The notes under the pieces are model-generated. The model ran no database searches. It saw only the letters and a list, made by a program, of their open reading frames with translations, and was not told where the DNA came from. A DNA stretch of 64,000 nucleotides from Rhodoligotrophos appendicifer. GTDB lineage: Bacteria; Pseudomonadota; Alphaproteobacteria; Rhizobiales; Im1. This document shows, piece by piece, positions 9,043 through 19,376 of the stretch. The position numbers and the translations under genes are program-made. How positions within the stretch are numbered: the stretch's first letter is position 1; each line of letters begins with the position of its first letter. Location: the NCBI RefSeq assembly GCF_007474605.1, contig NZ_VHKL01000001.1, positions 558,001 to 622,000 on the forward strand. The letters are read 5' to 3'.

Positions 9043-10854
9043 TCAGGAGTCTCCTCTACGAATTTCGTCATCGACGGCATCTTCCGCCAATCTCTGGTCA
9101 ATGGCCGACAAGTCCTTCACGTCAACGATTTCGGCTCCCTTGAACCGCTCGAGGAACGCCTGCACCGACGGGTGGCTGCGAGCCTCCTCGAAGAGGCTCT
9201 CCCTTCGATAACGATCTTGTTCGGCGATAGGTTTCTCACCCCCCGCCTTAGTGACCGATACCATCCATCTTTGACCCGTCCATTGCTCGAGCTTCCTCGA
9301 CAACTCATTCGCCAGACCCTGTGGGGCTCCGGGTTCGAGGGCGATGTCGAGTTGGCGCGCGCGCATCTGGACGGGTCTCACATACCGTTCCAGGGAATCC
9401 TTCAGCTTGAGATCCCGTTTATCTCCCGCCAGCGTGGCGATATCGCGAAACGATGTGAGCCGAACCCCATCATCAACTGTTGTCGGTTGAGAAACCGGCT
9501 CTGCGACGGCCAGTATCGTCTGCGAATGTGCTGCAGCTCTCGAAGCGAGAGTGTTCGGGGGCGTTGATTGCCGGGTCTCGATGCTCTGCGGAGGTTGAGA
9601 AATGTGTCCAGTCGGCTCCGATTTCTGTTCCGGGCGGCGCGCCACACTACCTTCTGCTATTTCCCGAGGCGTCGGGAGATCAGCGACGTAGGCCATCCTG
9701 ATGATAACCATTTCGGCCGCAGCCAGGGCATGGCTCGCCTGACTGACCTCCTCCGTTCCCTTGAGCAGCATCTGCCAAGCCCGAGTGAGGACGGGAATAG
9801 ACAGGCGGTCAGCGAGCGAGGCGCCTTGGAGACGCTCCACTTCTGATCGGGATGGGTCCTGCGCAGAACTTGGCACGACTTTAAGACGAGTGACCCAATG
9901 CGTCAGCTCGGCGAGGTCGCCCAGAATTGTCACCGGTTCGGCGCCTAACTCGTAGAGATGCTTGAGTTGACCCAGGGCCGCTGGAACATCGCCCCGCATG
10001 ACAGTCTCGAACAAGGAGAGCGTTTGCCCACGATCTGCCAAACCCAACATGGAGCGCACCGTGTCGGCGCTCACATGATCGAGCCCGTACGCGATTGCTT
10101 GGTCCAGGAGCGAAAGACCATCTCGGACGGAGCCTTCCGACGCCCTTGAGATCAAGGCGAGTGCCTCGTCGTCGGCTGTTACGCCTTCGCTCTCACTGAC
10201 CCTTCGGAAGTGCTTGATCAGGAGTTCGACATCGAGCCTTTTGAGATCAAACCGCTGACATCGCGAAAGAACCGTCACCGGAACTTTTCTGACTTCTGTC
10301 GTGGCAAAGATGAACTTTACGTGCTCCGGTGGCTCTTCGAGCGTCTTGAGCAGCGCATTGAACGCTGCCTTGGAGAGCATGTGAACTTCATCGATGATGT
10401 AAACTTTATAGCGGGCATCGATCGGGCGGTAACGCACGCCTTCGATCAACTCTCGAATGTCGTCCACTCCGGTGCGGGACGCAGCATCCATTTCGATGAC
10501 ATCGGGGTGGCGCGACTCCAGAATCGCCGCGCAATGATCGCCGACCTTTTCCATGTGGACAGTCGGGGCGCCTGGGCCGGAATAGTTGAGAGCCCGAGCG
10601 ATGAGGCGCGCTGTGGTTGTCTTCCCGATCCCGCGGACACCGGTCAGCATGTAGGCCTGAGCGATTCGACCGGTCGCAAACGCATTATCAAGCGTATGCA
10701 CCATAGCATCTTGGCCGATCAGGTGCTCAAAGGTGGTAGGCCGATACTTCCGAGCCAGGACTCTGTAAGGCGATCCGGGAGCGGCGCTGGCTGAGTTTCC
10801 CAAAAGATCCGGCAGCGACGTACCCGGGCGGTCACTGTCGTTTGGAATGGTCAA
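9043..10854 (-). CDS. dnaX: DNA polymerase III subunit tau/gamma (DnaX)
   Basis: Clamp-loader ATPase of the replicase. From the chosen start, the core opens YRVLARKYRPTTFEHLIGQ (residues 30-48), with Walker A TGVRGIGKTT (71-80), IIDEVHMLS (Walker B) and the sensor region IFATTEVRKVP; the C-terminal tau part is long. The four-cysteine zinc module that normally follows Walker A is gone: that stretch (about residues 88-115) keeps one Cys, in GDHC. The frame is open upstream to 11061, but that extension runs through the SRP RNA gene, so I start at TTG 10854, giving about 603 residues. The TTG has only a weak Shine-Dalgarno, so the exact start is uncertain. Confidence 0.93.
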   Translation of the reverse strand: MTIPNDSDRPGTSLPDLLGNSASAAPGSPYRVLARKYRPTTFEHLIGQDAMVHTLDNAFATGRIAQAYMLTGVRGIGKTTTARLIARALNYSGPGAPTVHMEKVGDHCAAILESRHPDVIEMDAASRTGVDDIRELIEGVRYRPIDARYKVYIIDEVHMLSKAAFNALLKTLEEPPEHVKFIFATTEVRKVPVTVLSRCQRFDLKRLDVELLIKHFRRVSESEGVTADDEALALISRASEGSVRDGLSLLDQAIAYGLDHVSADTVRSMLGLADRGQTLSLFETVMRGDVPAALGQLKHLYELGAEPVTILGDLAELTHWVTRLKVVPSSAQDPSRSEVERLQGASLADRLSIPVLTRAWQMLLKGTEEVSQASHALAAAEMVIIRMAYVADLPTPREIAEGSVARRPEQKSEPTGHISQPPQSIETRQSTPPNTLASRAAAHSQTILAVAEPVSQPTTVDDGVRLTSFRDIATLAGDKRDLKLKDSLERYVRPVQMRARQLDIALEPGAPQGLANELSRKLEQWTGQRWMVSVTKAGGEKPIAEQDRYRRESLFEEARSHPSVQAFLERFKGAEIVDVKDLSAIDQRLAEDAVDDEIRRGDS

Positions 10855-10930
10855 GATCCGACGATCCGTGCACGAAATATGTTGGTCGGCACAATCCGAC
10901 TGCGAAAATCCTGCAGTTTTAACGGCAGGC

Positions 10931-11028
10931 GAGAGGCTGGGCAAACGACCCGTGCCGGATTCGTTAGGGCTGCTTCCTTCCGGACCTGACCCAGTTGGCG
11001 AGCGGCACGCCCGCCGCCAGCCTCTCAA
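10931..11028 (-). ncRNA. ffs: Small signal recognition particle RNA (4.5S, ffs)
   Basis: Minus strand GAGAGGCTGG at one end pairs with CCAGCCTCTC at the other. The apical part carries the SRP domain IV signature GGTCAGGTCCGGAAGGAAGC with the GGAA-type tetraloop and asymmetric loop that bind Ffh. At about 97 nt it has the size of the bacterial small SRP RNA, and location directly upstream of dnaX is common in alphaproteobacteria. Confidence 0.96.
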
Positions 11029-11034
11029 GGGGAC

Positions 11035-11063
11035 TATATCAGTATTTTGGGGTGAACGCACAA
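11035..11063 (-). promoter_or_regulatory. Probable promoter of the SRP RNA gene
   Basis: On the minus strand TTGTGC (11058-11063) and GATATA (11035-11040) are 17 bases apart, and the RNA 5' end (about 11027) falls 7-8 bases after the -10, the right distance for transcription start. dnaX may be served by read-through. Confidence 0.55.
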
Positions 11064-11176
11064 GCCCTTGCGTGGTATCTTCATTTTTCCAGCAAAGGCA
11101 TTCGCATTTAATGATTGCCGTCCCGAAGGTCGCCCTCGTAAGCTCCGCTACCTGTCATCCGGGTATCTTGTTTCAC

Positions 11177-12103
11177 ATGAAAAATGAAGATTTGCTGGCC
11201 TTTACGGGCAATCCGCTCGATCGCATGGCTGTCCGTCGTGTCGATGAGCACTGGCTCCAAGAACAAGTGGGGGCGACAGGCACCATCCACTTGGGTTTTC
11301 TGGCCGACCGCCCTCTCCTCTTGGTCGATGATCCCTTGGGGACCAGACCATATTCGATCTCGATGGATTGGGTCAGGGAGCCGGTTTTCCTGGGCAGGAA
11401 CGACCAAGATGATCTGATGTTCGCCTCGCTCATCACCGAAGGCACGCCAGAGACTGATTTCGGACCCAATGTGAAGGCAATCGACCTCCGCAGCCTGGCC
11501 ATCCAGGGGATATTGCCGCCGCCGGTCCTCGGCATCTTGGCTCAGGCTCGGACCCTCCTCCATTGGCACGCCACCCATCGCTTCTGTTCGAAATGCGGGA
11601 ATCGAAGCGAGATCCGCGAGGGGGGGTACAAGCGGGTCTGTCGAACTTGCCAGAGCGAGCATTTCCCTCGGACCGACCCGGTATCGATCATGCTGGTGAC
11701 CCGGGGTGACTTGTGCCTTCTTGGACGGCAGTCGAGATTTGCTCCGGGAATGTATTCGGCGCTGGCAGGCTTCATCGAACCCGGGGAGACCATAGAAGAC
11801 GCGGCACGGCGGGAAGTATTCGAAGAAGCGGGGATCCGCATCGGCTCGGTACACTATCACTCGAGCCAACCCTGGCCATTCCCTGCTAATCTGATGATCG
11901 GTGTCATTGCCGAGGCGCTCACTGAGGAAATTGTCGTCGATTACACCGAACTCGAAGACGCTCGCTGGTTTCATCGCGAGGAGGTGAGATCAATGATCCG
12001 TGGCACCCATCCGCAGGGTCTGGCCGCACCAGGACCCTTTGCAATCGCCAGTCGCCTGCTCAAGTCTTTTGTCGACCAAGATGTCGCGGCAACGGTGTCC
12101 TGA
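11177..12103 (+). CDS. nudC: NAD(+) diphosphatase NudC (decaps NAD-RNA)
   Basis: Nudix hydrolase that splits NADH/NAD+ to NMN(H) and AMP and, in characterised homologues, removes NAD caps from RNA. A zinc ribbon (Cys137, Cys140, Cys155, Cys158) is followed by the Nudix box GFIEPGETIEDAARREVFEEAG (near 198-219; Glu-rich metal site) and the SQPWPFP motif (230-236) diagnostic of NudC. I use ATG 11177 (308 residues); an in-frame ATG at 11111 would add 22 residues and neither has a strong Shine-Dalgarno. The ATG 11177 lies inside TGTTTCACATGAAAAA, which resembles a parS site at 14 of 16 positions. It diverges from the SRP RNA gene. Confidence 0.93.
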   Translation: MKNEDLLAFTGNPLDRMAVRRVDEHWLQEQVGATGTIHLGFLADRPLLLVDDPLGTRPYSISMDWVREPVFLGRNDQDDLMFASLITEGTPETDFGPNVKAIDLRSLAIQGILPPPVLGILAQARTLLHWHATHRFCSKCGNRSEIREGGYKRVCRTCQSEHFPRTDPVSIMLVTRGDLCLLGRQSRFAPGMYSALAGFIEPGETIEDAARREVFEEAGIRIGSVHYHSSQPWPFPANLMIGVIAEALTEEIVVDYTELEDARWFHREEVRSMIRGTHPQGLAAPGPFAIASRLLKSFVDQDVAATVS

Positions 12104-12159
12104 TTCTCAGAGTTGATGTAATCTTGGGCGAGCTGACTCGATGCAATTGGAGGTGACTG

Positions 12160-13752
12160 ATGCGGTATACCGGAATCGTAAAGAATCAACGGCGCATTCT
12201 TTGTGTTTTTCCGGGCTACACGCCATCCTTCGGCACATTCCAGCACGCTTTCAAACTCATGGGGAATGTGAAGGCATTCATGCCTCCGCAGGGGCTCCTG
12301 GTCATCGCAGCCTATCTTCCGGCGAGTTGGGAAGTTCGATTTGTCGATGAGAACATAAAGTCCGCGACCACAGATGATTTTACATGGGCCGATGTCGTCT
12401 TCGCCAGCGGGATGCACATCCAGGCTCCTCAGATAAATGACATCCGAGCCCGGGCTCAGGCTGCGGGGAAAGTCACCGTCCTGGGCGGTCCATCCGTTTC
12501 CGGGGCCCCGGAAATGTATCCAGAATTCGATTACCTCCATGTAGGCGAGCTAGGAGATTCGACGGATAAACTCATCGCCATCTTGGATGAGAGCATCGTC
12601 CCGCCGGCGACGCAGATGCGCCTGGAGACCATCGAACGGACCCCGCTCCACGACTTTCCCCTACCGGCCTATGACAAGATCGGCCTTGGAAAATATCTTA
12701 TTGGAAGCTTGCAGTTCTCCAGCGGATGCCCCTATCGCTGCGAATTCTGCGATATTCCTCAGCTCTATGGCCGGCAACCGCGATTGAAGACACCCGAGCA
12801 GTTGACGGCTGAGTTAGATGGCATGATGTCCCAGACGTTCCGTCCTTCCGCTGTCTACTTCGTCGATGACAACTTCATCGGGAACCGTAAGGCCACCAAG
12901 GACATGCTGCCCCACCTGATCGAGTGGCAGAAGCGGCACGGATATCCGCTTCAGTTCGCATGTGAGGCAACCCTCAACATCGCCAAGCAGCCCGAAATCC
13001 TTCAGATGATGCGTGAGGCCGGCTTCATCACGATCTTCGTGGGCATCGAAACCCCCGAAGCCGGAGCGTTGAAGGATATGCGGAAGGAGCACAACACCAC
13101 GCTTCCCATGTTCGAAGCCATCAACATCATCAACAGTTACGGCCTCGAGGTCACCTCAGGAATGATCCTGGGACTGGATTCCGACACGGACAACACCGAG
13201 GCAGCGCTCACCACGTTCATTGACGCGTCCAATATTCCTGTACTGACCATCAACTTGTTGCAGGCCCTGCCGAAGACACCATTATGGGACCGGCTTCATA
13301 AGGCAGGCCGCTTGGTGGAAAGTGATGGACTTGAGTCCAATGTACGCTTTCTGCGGCCCTATGAAGAGGTTATCGGATCATGGCAAAGGTGCATCGAACA
13401 CGCTTATGCGCCTGAACGATTGTTCGAACGGTTCCGCTATCAGGTCGACGCGACGTACTCGAACCGCATCAAGACACCGCTTCGAGGCAAGCTGTCACTG
13501 GCAAATTTGGTCCGGGGCTTAGCGCTCACCTGGAATACCTTGATATATCTAGGAATTAAGCCGAAATACCGGGGCATCTTCTGGAGGGCTGCACTGCATG
13601 CGCTCAAACGCGGACAAATAGATACGGTGTTCAACATGGCCTTTGTAGGCCATCACCTCATTACGTTCACCAAAGAGGCTCTCGAAGGCGAGCAGAATGC
13701 ATCCTTCTATTCAAAGCACACGAAGGCTCCCAGCAAGCGTATGGCTGCATGA
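12160..13752 (+). CDS. B12-binding radical SAM protein (DUF4070 type)
   Basis: 530 residues. The N-terminal third resembles a cobalamin-binding Rossmann domain (VLGGPSVSGAPEMYPEFDYLHVGE, about 107-130, without a clear DxHxxG). The radical SAM core has CPYRCEFC (Cys190, Cys194, Cys197; CX3CX2C), then YFVDDNFIGN and FVGIETPE, and a C-terminal DUF4070-like region. GGAGGTGACTG precedes the ATG. Class B radical SAM enzymes of this layout methylate or rearrange unactivated carbons (hopanoid, bacteriochlorophyll or natural-product enzymes). No other pathway gene is adjacent, so the substrate is unknown. Downstream, after 28 bases, is a small TM2 membrane protein in the same direction. Confidence 0.85.
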   Translation: MRYTGIVKNQRRILCVFPGYTPSFGTFQHAFKLMGNVKAFMPPQGLLVIAAYLPASWEVRFVDENIKSATTDDFTWADVVFASGMHIQAPQINDIRARAQAAGKVTVLGGPSVSGAPEMYPEFDYLHVGELGDSTDKLIAILDESIVPPATQMRLETIERTPLHDFPLPAYDKIGLGKYLIGSLQFSSGCPYRCEFCDIPQLYGRQPRLKTPEQLTAELDGMMSQTFRPSAVYFVDDNFIGNRKATKDMLPHLIEWQKRHGYPLQFACEATLNIAKQPEILQMMREAGFITIFVGIETPEAGALKDMRKEHNTTLPMFEAINIINSYGLEVTSGMILGLDSDTDNTEAALTTFIDASNIPVLTINLLQALPKTPLWDRLHKAGRLVESDGLESNVRFLRPYEEVIGSWQRCIEHAYAPERLFERFRYQVDATYSNRIKTPLRGKLSLANLVRGLALTWNTLIYLGIKPKYRGIFWRAALHALKRGQIDTVFNMAFVGHHLITFTKEALEGEQNASFYSKHTKAPSKRMAA

Positions 13753-13780
13753 GATGCATCGCCAAGAGCGGAGTTAAGCC

Positions 13781-14068
13781 ATGAGCATCAGTACTGAAAA
13801 TCAAATTCTCATTGAGACCCGCGTGGCCAATGAAGGCCCCAGCATCGTCGTTGCTTATCTGCTATGGCTGTTTCTGTGGTTTGTGTCTGCTCATCGCTTT
13901 TATCTCGGCCGGCCAGGATCTGCGATCCTACAAATTCTCAGCTTTTTAATCGTAATCGGTTTTATCTGGGTTGTGATCGACGCCTTCTTGATGCCCGGGA
14001 TGGTTCGCGAGAAGCAAGATGAGATCCGGCGTCGATTGAGCACGCAACTCCCGAGTGGGATCAGGTGA
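13781..14068 (+). CDS. TM2 domain-containing small membrane protein
   Basis: 95 residues. A short polar N-terminus is followed by two hydrophobic helices separated by a turn: AYLLWLFLWFVSAHRFYLGRPG and SAILQILSFLIVIGFIWVVIDAF, the TM2 pattern with its conserved HRFYLG. The C-terminus is charged and ends near GIR. The function of TM2 proteins is generally unknown. It follows the radical SAM gene by 28 bases, so co-transcription is likely. Confidence 0.82.
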   Translation: MSISTENQILIETRVANEGPSIVVAYLLWLFLWFVSAHRFYLGRPGSAILQILSFLIVIGFIWVVIDAFLMPGMVREKQDEIRRRLSTQLPSGIR

Positions 14069-14088
14069 GGCCCCTGGCGTCACCTCCA

Positions 14089-14117
14089 TTGACGGCCTTT
14101 GTTAAGAGACCTAATTT
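14089..14117 (+). promoter_or_regulatory. Probable sigma-70-type promoter of hrcA-grpE
   Basis: TTGACG (14089-14094) and TAATTT (14112-14117) are 17 bases apart, giving transcription start near 14124, about 50 bases before hrcA. No CIRCE inverted repeat (TTAGCACTC-N9-GAGTGCTAA) is present here or before dnaK. Confidence 0.5.
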
Positions 14118-14173
14118 ATGTCGACCTACGCCGCGATAATGGTCGCTGAGAGGCTGGCGACAGCCAATTGAGC

Positions 14174-15235
14174 ATGGATGAACGCCTTTCCGGCTTAGCC
14201 GGTTTAGACAAGCGCTCTCGAGAAATCTTCCGTCGGCTTGTCGAAACGTATCTTTCGACAGGCGGCCCGGTCGGATCCCGAACCATATCCAAATCCCTTC
14301 CGATGAGCTTGTCTCCGGCATCAATCCGCAATGTGATGACCGATCTGGAAGCTATCGGGTTGATCACCTCGCCACATACGAGTGCGGGTCGACTGCCGAC
14401 GGAGCTCGGCTTACGGTTTTTTGTCGATGCCTTGCTGGAAATCGGAAACATCAACGAGGATGAGCGCTCCCAGATCGAAGCACGGGTGAGCGGTGCGAAC
14501 CGCCACCGCATTGACGACGTTCTGACATCCGCGACGAACATGCTGTCGGGGTTGAGCCAATGTGCCGGTGTGCTGATGGCGCCGAAAATCAATATGAGGC
14601 TGAAGCATATTGAATTCGTGAAGCTTGATGCGGAGCGAGGGTTGGTCATCCTGGTGGGCGATGACGGGACCGTCGAGAACCGCATCATGGCGCTGCCCCC
14701 GGGGCTGCTTCCGTCCTCTCTCGTTGCCGCCTCCAATTATCTGGGTACGCGCTTCATCGGTAAGACGCTCAGCGAAATCCAGCGATCGATGAAGAGCGAG
14801 ATCCAGCTCTTGAGGCGCGAGATCGACGAGTTGACCGCCACAGTCGTCGAGGAGGGATTGGTCAATTGGTCGTCCGATGCCCCTGAGAGTGAGAAAACCC
14901 TGATCGTACGCGGCCGCGCCAATCTCATTGATGATATCGATGCTCTCCAAGATCTGGAGCGCGTCCGGAGCTTGTTGGACGATCTCGAGACGAAGAAGGA
15001 TCTCATTCGTCTTCTGGGCATGGCTGAAGAGGGAGAGGGTGTTCGGATATTTATCGGCTCGGAGAACAAGCTGTTTTCATTATCCGGCTCCTCTATCATC
15101 ATCGCGCCCTATCGAGACGCGGAAGAGCGCGTCGTGGGCGTGCTGGGCGTGATCGGTCCCACGCGGATCAATTACGCTCGGATTATTCCCATGGTCGATT
15201 ACACGGCGAAGATGGTCAGTCGGCTCTTGTCTTGA
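14174..15235 (+). CDS. hrcA: Heat-inducible transcription repressor HrcA
   Basis: HrcA represses groESL-type heat-shock operons by binding CIRCE; GroEL promotes its folding. About 353 residues. An N-terminal winged helix (YLSTGGPVGSRTISK, then LSPASIRNVMTDLEAIGLI and SPHTSAGRLPTELGLRFFVD) is followed by the GAF-like ligand domain ending in VIGPTRINYARIIPMVDYTA. All regions are intact. I start at ATG 14174; a TTG two codons upstream (14168) is nearer to a possible GAGAGG. hrcA-grpE-dnaK-dnaJ order is widespread in proteobacteria. Its operator is not visible in this window, so the target is probably groESL elsewhere. Confidence 0.95.
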   Translation: MDERLSGLAGLDKRSREIFRRLVETYLSTGGPVGSRTISKSLPMSLSPASIRNVMTDLEAIGLITSPHTSAGRLPTELGLRFFVDALLEIGNINEDERSQIEARVSGANRHRIDDVLTSATNMLSGLSQCAGVLMAPKINMRLKHIEFVKLDAERGLVILVGDDGTVENRIMALPPGLLPSSLVAASNYLGTRFIGKTLSEIQRSMKSEIQLLRREIDELTATVVEEGLVNWSSDAPESEKTLIVRGRANLIDDIDALQDLERVRSLLDDLETKKDLIRLLGMAEEGEGVRIFIGSENKLFSLSGSSIIIAPYRDAEERVVGVLGVIGPTRINYARIIPMVDYTAKMVSRLLS

Positions 15236-15291
15236 TTTTTCGACCCTTACCGTCGATATCCGGTTCGCGCTTTGCGCGAGACTGAGGATGA

Positions 15292-15921
15292 ATGATGAGC
15301 GATAAGAACAAGCCCGAAACGTCCCTCCACGATCAGCCGACGAACGAGTCTCATGACCCGTACGCGGAATCGGGGAGCGGTGTCGGTTCTTCCGACACGG
15401 ACAGAGAGAATTTGAGTTCCGAAACCATGGTTGCAGCCATTGAGGCCCTTCAAGCTGAGAATGACGGCCTCAAGGACCGGGTTCTCAGAACCATGGCTGA
15501 CATGGAGAATCTGCGACGCCGAGCGGAGCGGGAAAAGACGGAAACTGCGCAATATGCCACAACGTCCTTCGCGCGCGACATGGTCACCGTCGCCGACAAC
15601 TTCAGCCGGGCTCTGGCCGCAATGCCTTCAGAGGCGCTGGACAGCGCCGACGAGGCCACCAGAAATCTGGTTGCCGGCATCGAGATGACCGAGCGGGAGA
15701 TGCAAAACGTCCTTGAGCGGCATGGCGTGAAGAGATTTGATCCATCTGGCGAACGCTTCGACCCCAATCTGCATCAGGCCATGTTTGAGGTGGATGATCC
15801 AAACACGCCCTCTGGGACTGTGGTGCAGGTCATGCAGACAGGCTACAAAATCGGCGAACGTGTGTTACGGCCGGCCTTGGTGGGGGTCTCTAAGGGTGGG
15901 CCAAGACTGACGAATTCCTAG
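15292..15921 (+). CDS. grpE: Nucleotide exchange factor GrpE
   Basis: Co-chaperone that releases ADP from DnaK. The 209 residues comprise a disordered acidic N-terminus, a long helix (AAIEALQAENDGLKDRVLRT, then MADMENLRRRAEREK) and a C-terminal beta domain with GVKRFDPSGERFDPNLHQAMF and GYKIGERVLRPALVGVSKG, the GrpE signature. GAGGATGA precedes a double ATG (15292 and 15295). It lies 56 bases after hrcA and is probably co-transcribed. Confidence 0.96.
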   Translation: MMSDKNKPETSLHDQPTNESHDPYAESGSGVGSSDTDRENLSSETMVAAIEALQAENDGLKDRVLRTMADMENLRRRAEREKTETAQYATTSFARDMVTVADNFSRALAAMPSEALDSADEATRNLVAGIEMTEREMQNVLERHGVKRFDPSGERFDPNLHQAMFEVDDPNTPSGTVVQVMQTGYKIGERVLRPALVGVSKGGPRLTNS

Positions 15922-15996
15922 AACTCGGCTTTCGGCGACGTTGCCGCTGCAGGCTTGATGAGCTTGAAAAGCGTAGAGAATTGCGGCGCAACCCGC

Positions 15997-16023
15997 CTTG
16001 CAGCCTTGTAAAGACGCACATAT
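15997..16023 (+). promoter_or_regulatory. Probable RpoH (sigma-32) heat-shock promoter of dnaK
   Basis: CTTGCAG (15997-16003), 13 bases, then CACATAT (16017-16023) fits the heat-shock consensus CTTGAAA-N13-15-CCCATNT with few mismatches. It lies about 135 bases before the dnaK start, giving a leader of about 130 nt. In alphaproteobacteria dnaK is known to be RpoH-controlled. Confidence 0.6.
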
Positions 16024-16158
16024 ATAGACCGCAACTTCCAGGTCGAGTTTCTGATCGAGTTGGAGGAGGCCGGCCACCGCGGAGGCGGAGCTTCTTCGGA
16101 CATAAAGGTGCTTGCGATAAGGCCTTTGAGCCGGCCTGCCGCAAAGGAGGTAGAGAGA

Positions 16159-18084
<1,926 letters not shown>

Positions 18085-18151
18085 GTCCTGGTTGTTAGGT
18101 AATGCTGACTGAACCTGCCTGTCTGAAGGACGGCTTTGAATAGACATGTTG

Positions 18152-18194
18152 GACCTCGCTGCTTCGATCGAAACGGGAAGCAGCGGGGTCTTTT
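18152..18194 (+). terminator. Rho-independent terminator/attenuator between dnaK and dnaJ
   Basis: A 14-bp stem, GACCTCGCTGCTTC (18152-18165) with GAAGCAGCGGGGTC (18177-18190), paired throughout apart from one G-T wobble, is closed by an 11-base loop and followed by TTTTA. It lies 67 bases after the dnaK stop and 20 before dnaJ, so it should lower dnaJ transcription relative to dnaK. Confidence 0.8.
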
Positions 18195-18214
18195 ACATGT
18201 ATGAGTTTTGAACC

Positions 18215-19363
18215 ATGGCGAAACGCGATTTCTACGAAGTCCTTGGGGTGGAGCGCAGCGCTGACGAGAAGCAGCTGAAAGCCGCCTATCGGAGCATGGC
18301 GAAGAAGTATCATCCTGACGCCAATCCGGGTAACGCTGAAGCCGAGCACCGCTTTAAAGAAATAAATGAAGCTTATGAGACCCTGAAGGACCCGCAGAAG
18401 CGGGCCGCATACGATCAGTTCGGGCACGCAGCTTTCGAAGCGGGTGGTTTCGGACGCGGTGGCGCAGGGTTCGGGCCCGATTTCTCAAGCTCCATGTCTG
18501 ACATGTTTGACGATCTCTTTGGCGAGTTCATGGGAGGACGTCGCGCCGGTGGTGGACGTCGCCAGAACGCTGCCAGCCGAGGATCCGATCTCCGCTACAA
18601 TATGGAAATCACGCTGCAGGATGCCTATGAGGGTAAGGCCGCCCAGATCAGGGTACCGACCAGCATCACCTGCGAAGTCTGCGATGGGTCAGGGGCTAAG
18701 CCGGGCACGTCACCGAAAGCTTGTTCCACATGCGGCGGTGCGGGGCGCGTTCGCGCGACGCAGGGCTTCTTTACGGTCGAGAGAACCTGTCCGACCTGCC
18801 AGGGACGGGGCGAGGTGATCGCTGAGCCTTGCTCGGCCTGTAGTGGAAACGGCCGTGTCATGCGTGAGCGGACGCTTTCCGTGAATATCCCGGCAGGGGT
18901 TGAAGACGGGACCCGGATTCGACTTGCCGCCGAGGGAGAAGCGGGGCTGCGAGGCGGTCCCCCAGGCGATCTTTATATTTTTCTATCGCTCAAACCGCAC
19001 GAGTTCTTTCAGCGGGATGGCGCGGATCTGTTCTCCCGCGTACCGATATCGCTGACCACTGCAGCCCTAGGGGGCGAAATCGAGGTCCCTTGTCTCGACG
19101 GCAAGAAGGCTCGCCTTCGAATCCCGGAAGGAACTCAAGCGGGTAAGCAGTTCAGGCTGAAAGCAAAGGGAATGCCGGTTCTTCGCTCCCACCAGCATGG
19201 TGACCTGTATATTCAGGTGGCAGTCGAAACACCGGTAAATCTTTCCCGGCGGCAGAGAGAGATTTTAGAGGAGTTCGACCGGGAGTCTCACAATAAGAAC
19301 AATCCCGAGTCGGAAGGATTCTTTGCTAAGGCGAAGGCCTTTTGGGATGGCTTCAACGAGTAG
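18215..19363 (+). CDS. dnaJ: Chaperone protein DnaJ (Hsp40)
   Basis: Co-chaperone that delivers substrates to DnaK and stimulates its ATPase. The 382 residues have a J domain with HPD at 33-35, a Gly/Phe-rich region ([11 protein letters not shown]), four CXXCXGXG zinc repeats ([32 protein letters not shown]) and the C-terminal peptide-binding domains. All zinc cysteines are present. A weak upstream Shine-Dalgarno and the terminator just before it suggest lower expression than dnaK or its own promoter. Confidence 0.97.
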   Translation: MAKRDFYEVLGVERSADEKQLKAAYRSMAKKYHPDANPGNAEAEHRFKEINEAYETLKDPQKRAAYDQFGHAAFEAGGFGRGGAGFGPDFSSSMSDMFDDLFGEFMGGRRAGGGRRQNAASRGSDLRYNMEITLQDAYEGKAAQIRVPTSITCEVCDGSGAKPGTSPKACSTCGGAGRVRATQGFFTVERTCPTCQGRGEVIAEPCSACSGNGRVMRERTLSVNIPAGVEDGTRIRLAAEGEAGLRGGPPGDLYIFLSLKPHEFFQRDGADLFSRVPISLTTAALGGEIEVPCLDGKKARLRIPEGTQAGKQFRLKAKGMPVLRSHQHGDLYIQVAVETPVNLSRRQREILEEFDRESHNKNNPESEGFFAKAKAFWDGFNE

Positions 19364-19376
19364 TTTTGTCAGCCAG

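Noticed and set aside
11169-11184. parS-like sequence TGTTTCACATGAAAAA at the nudC start
   Set aside because: It breaks the central CACGTG (CACATG) and the right arm, 14 of 16 overall but with the key core lost, and lies 28 kb from the other sites across the origin. Probably chance around an ATG.
14069-14173. CIRCE operator before hrcA
   Set aside because: No TTAGCACTC-N9-GAGTGCTAA or close variant is present.
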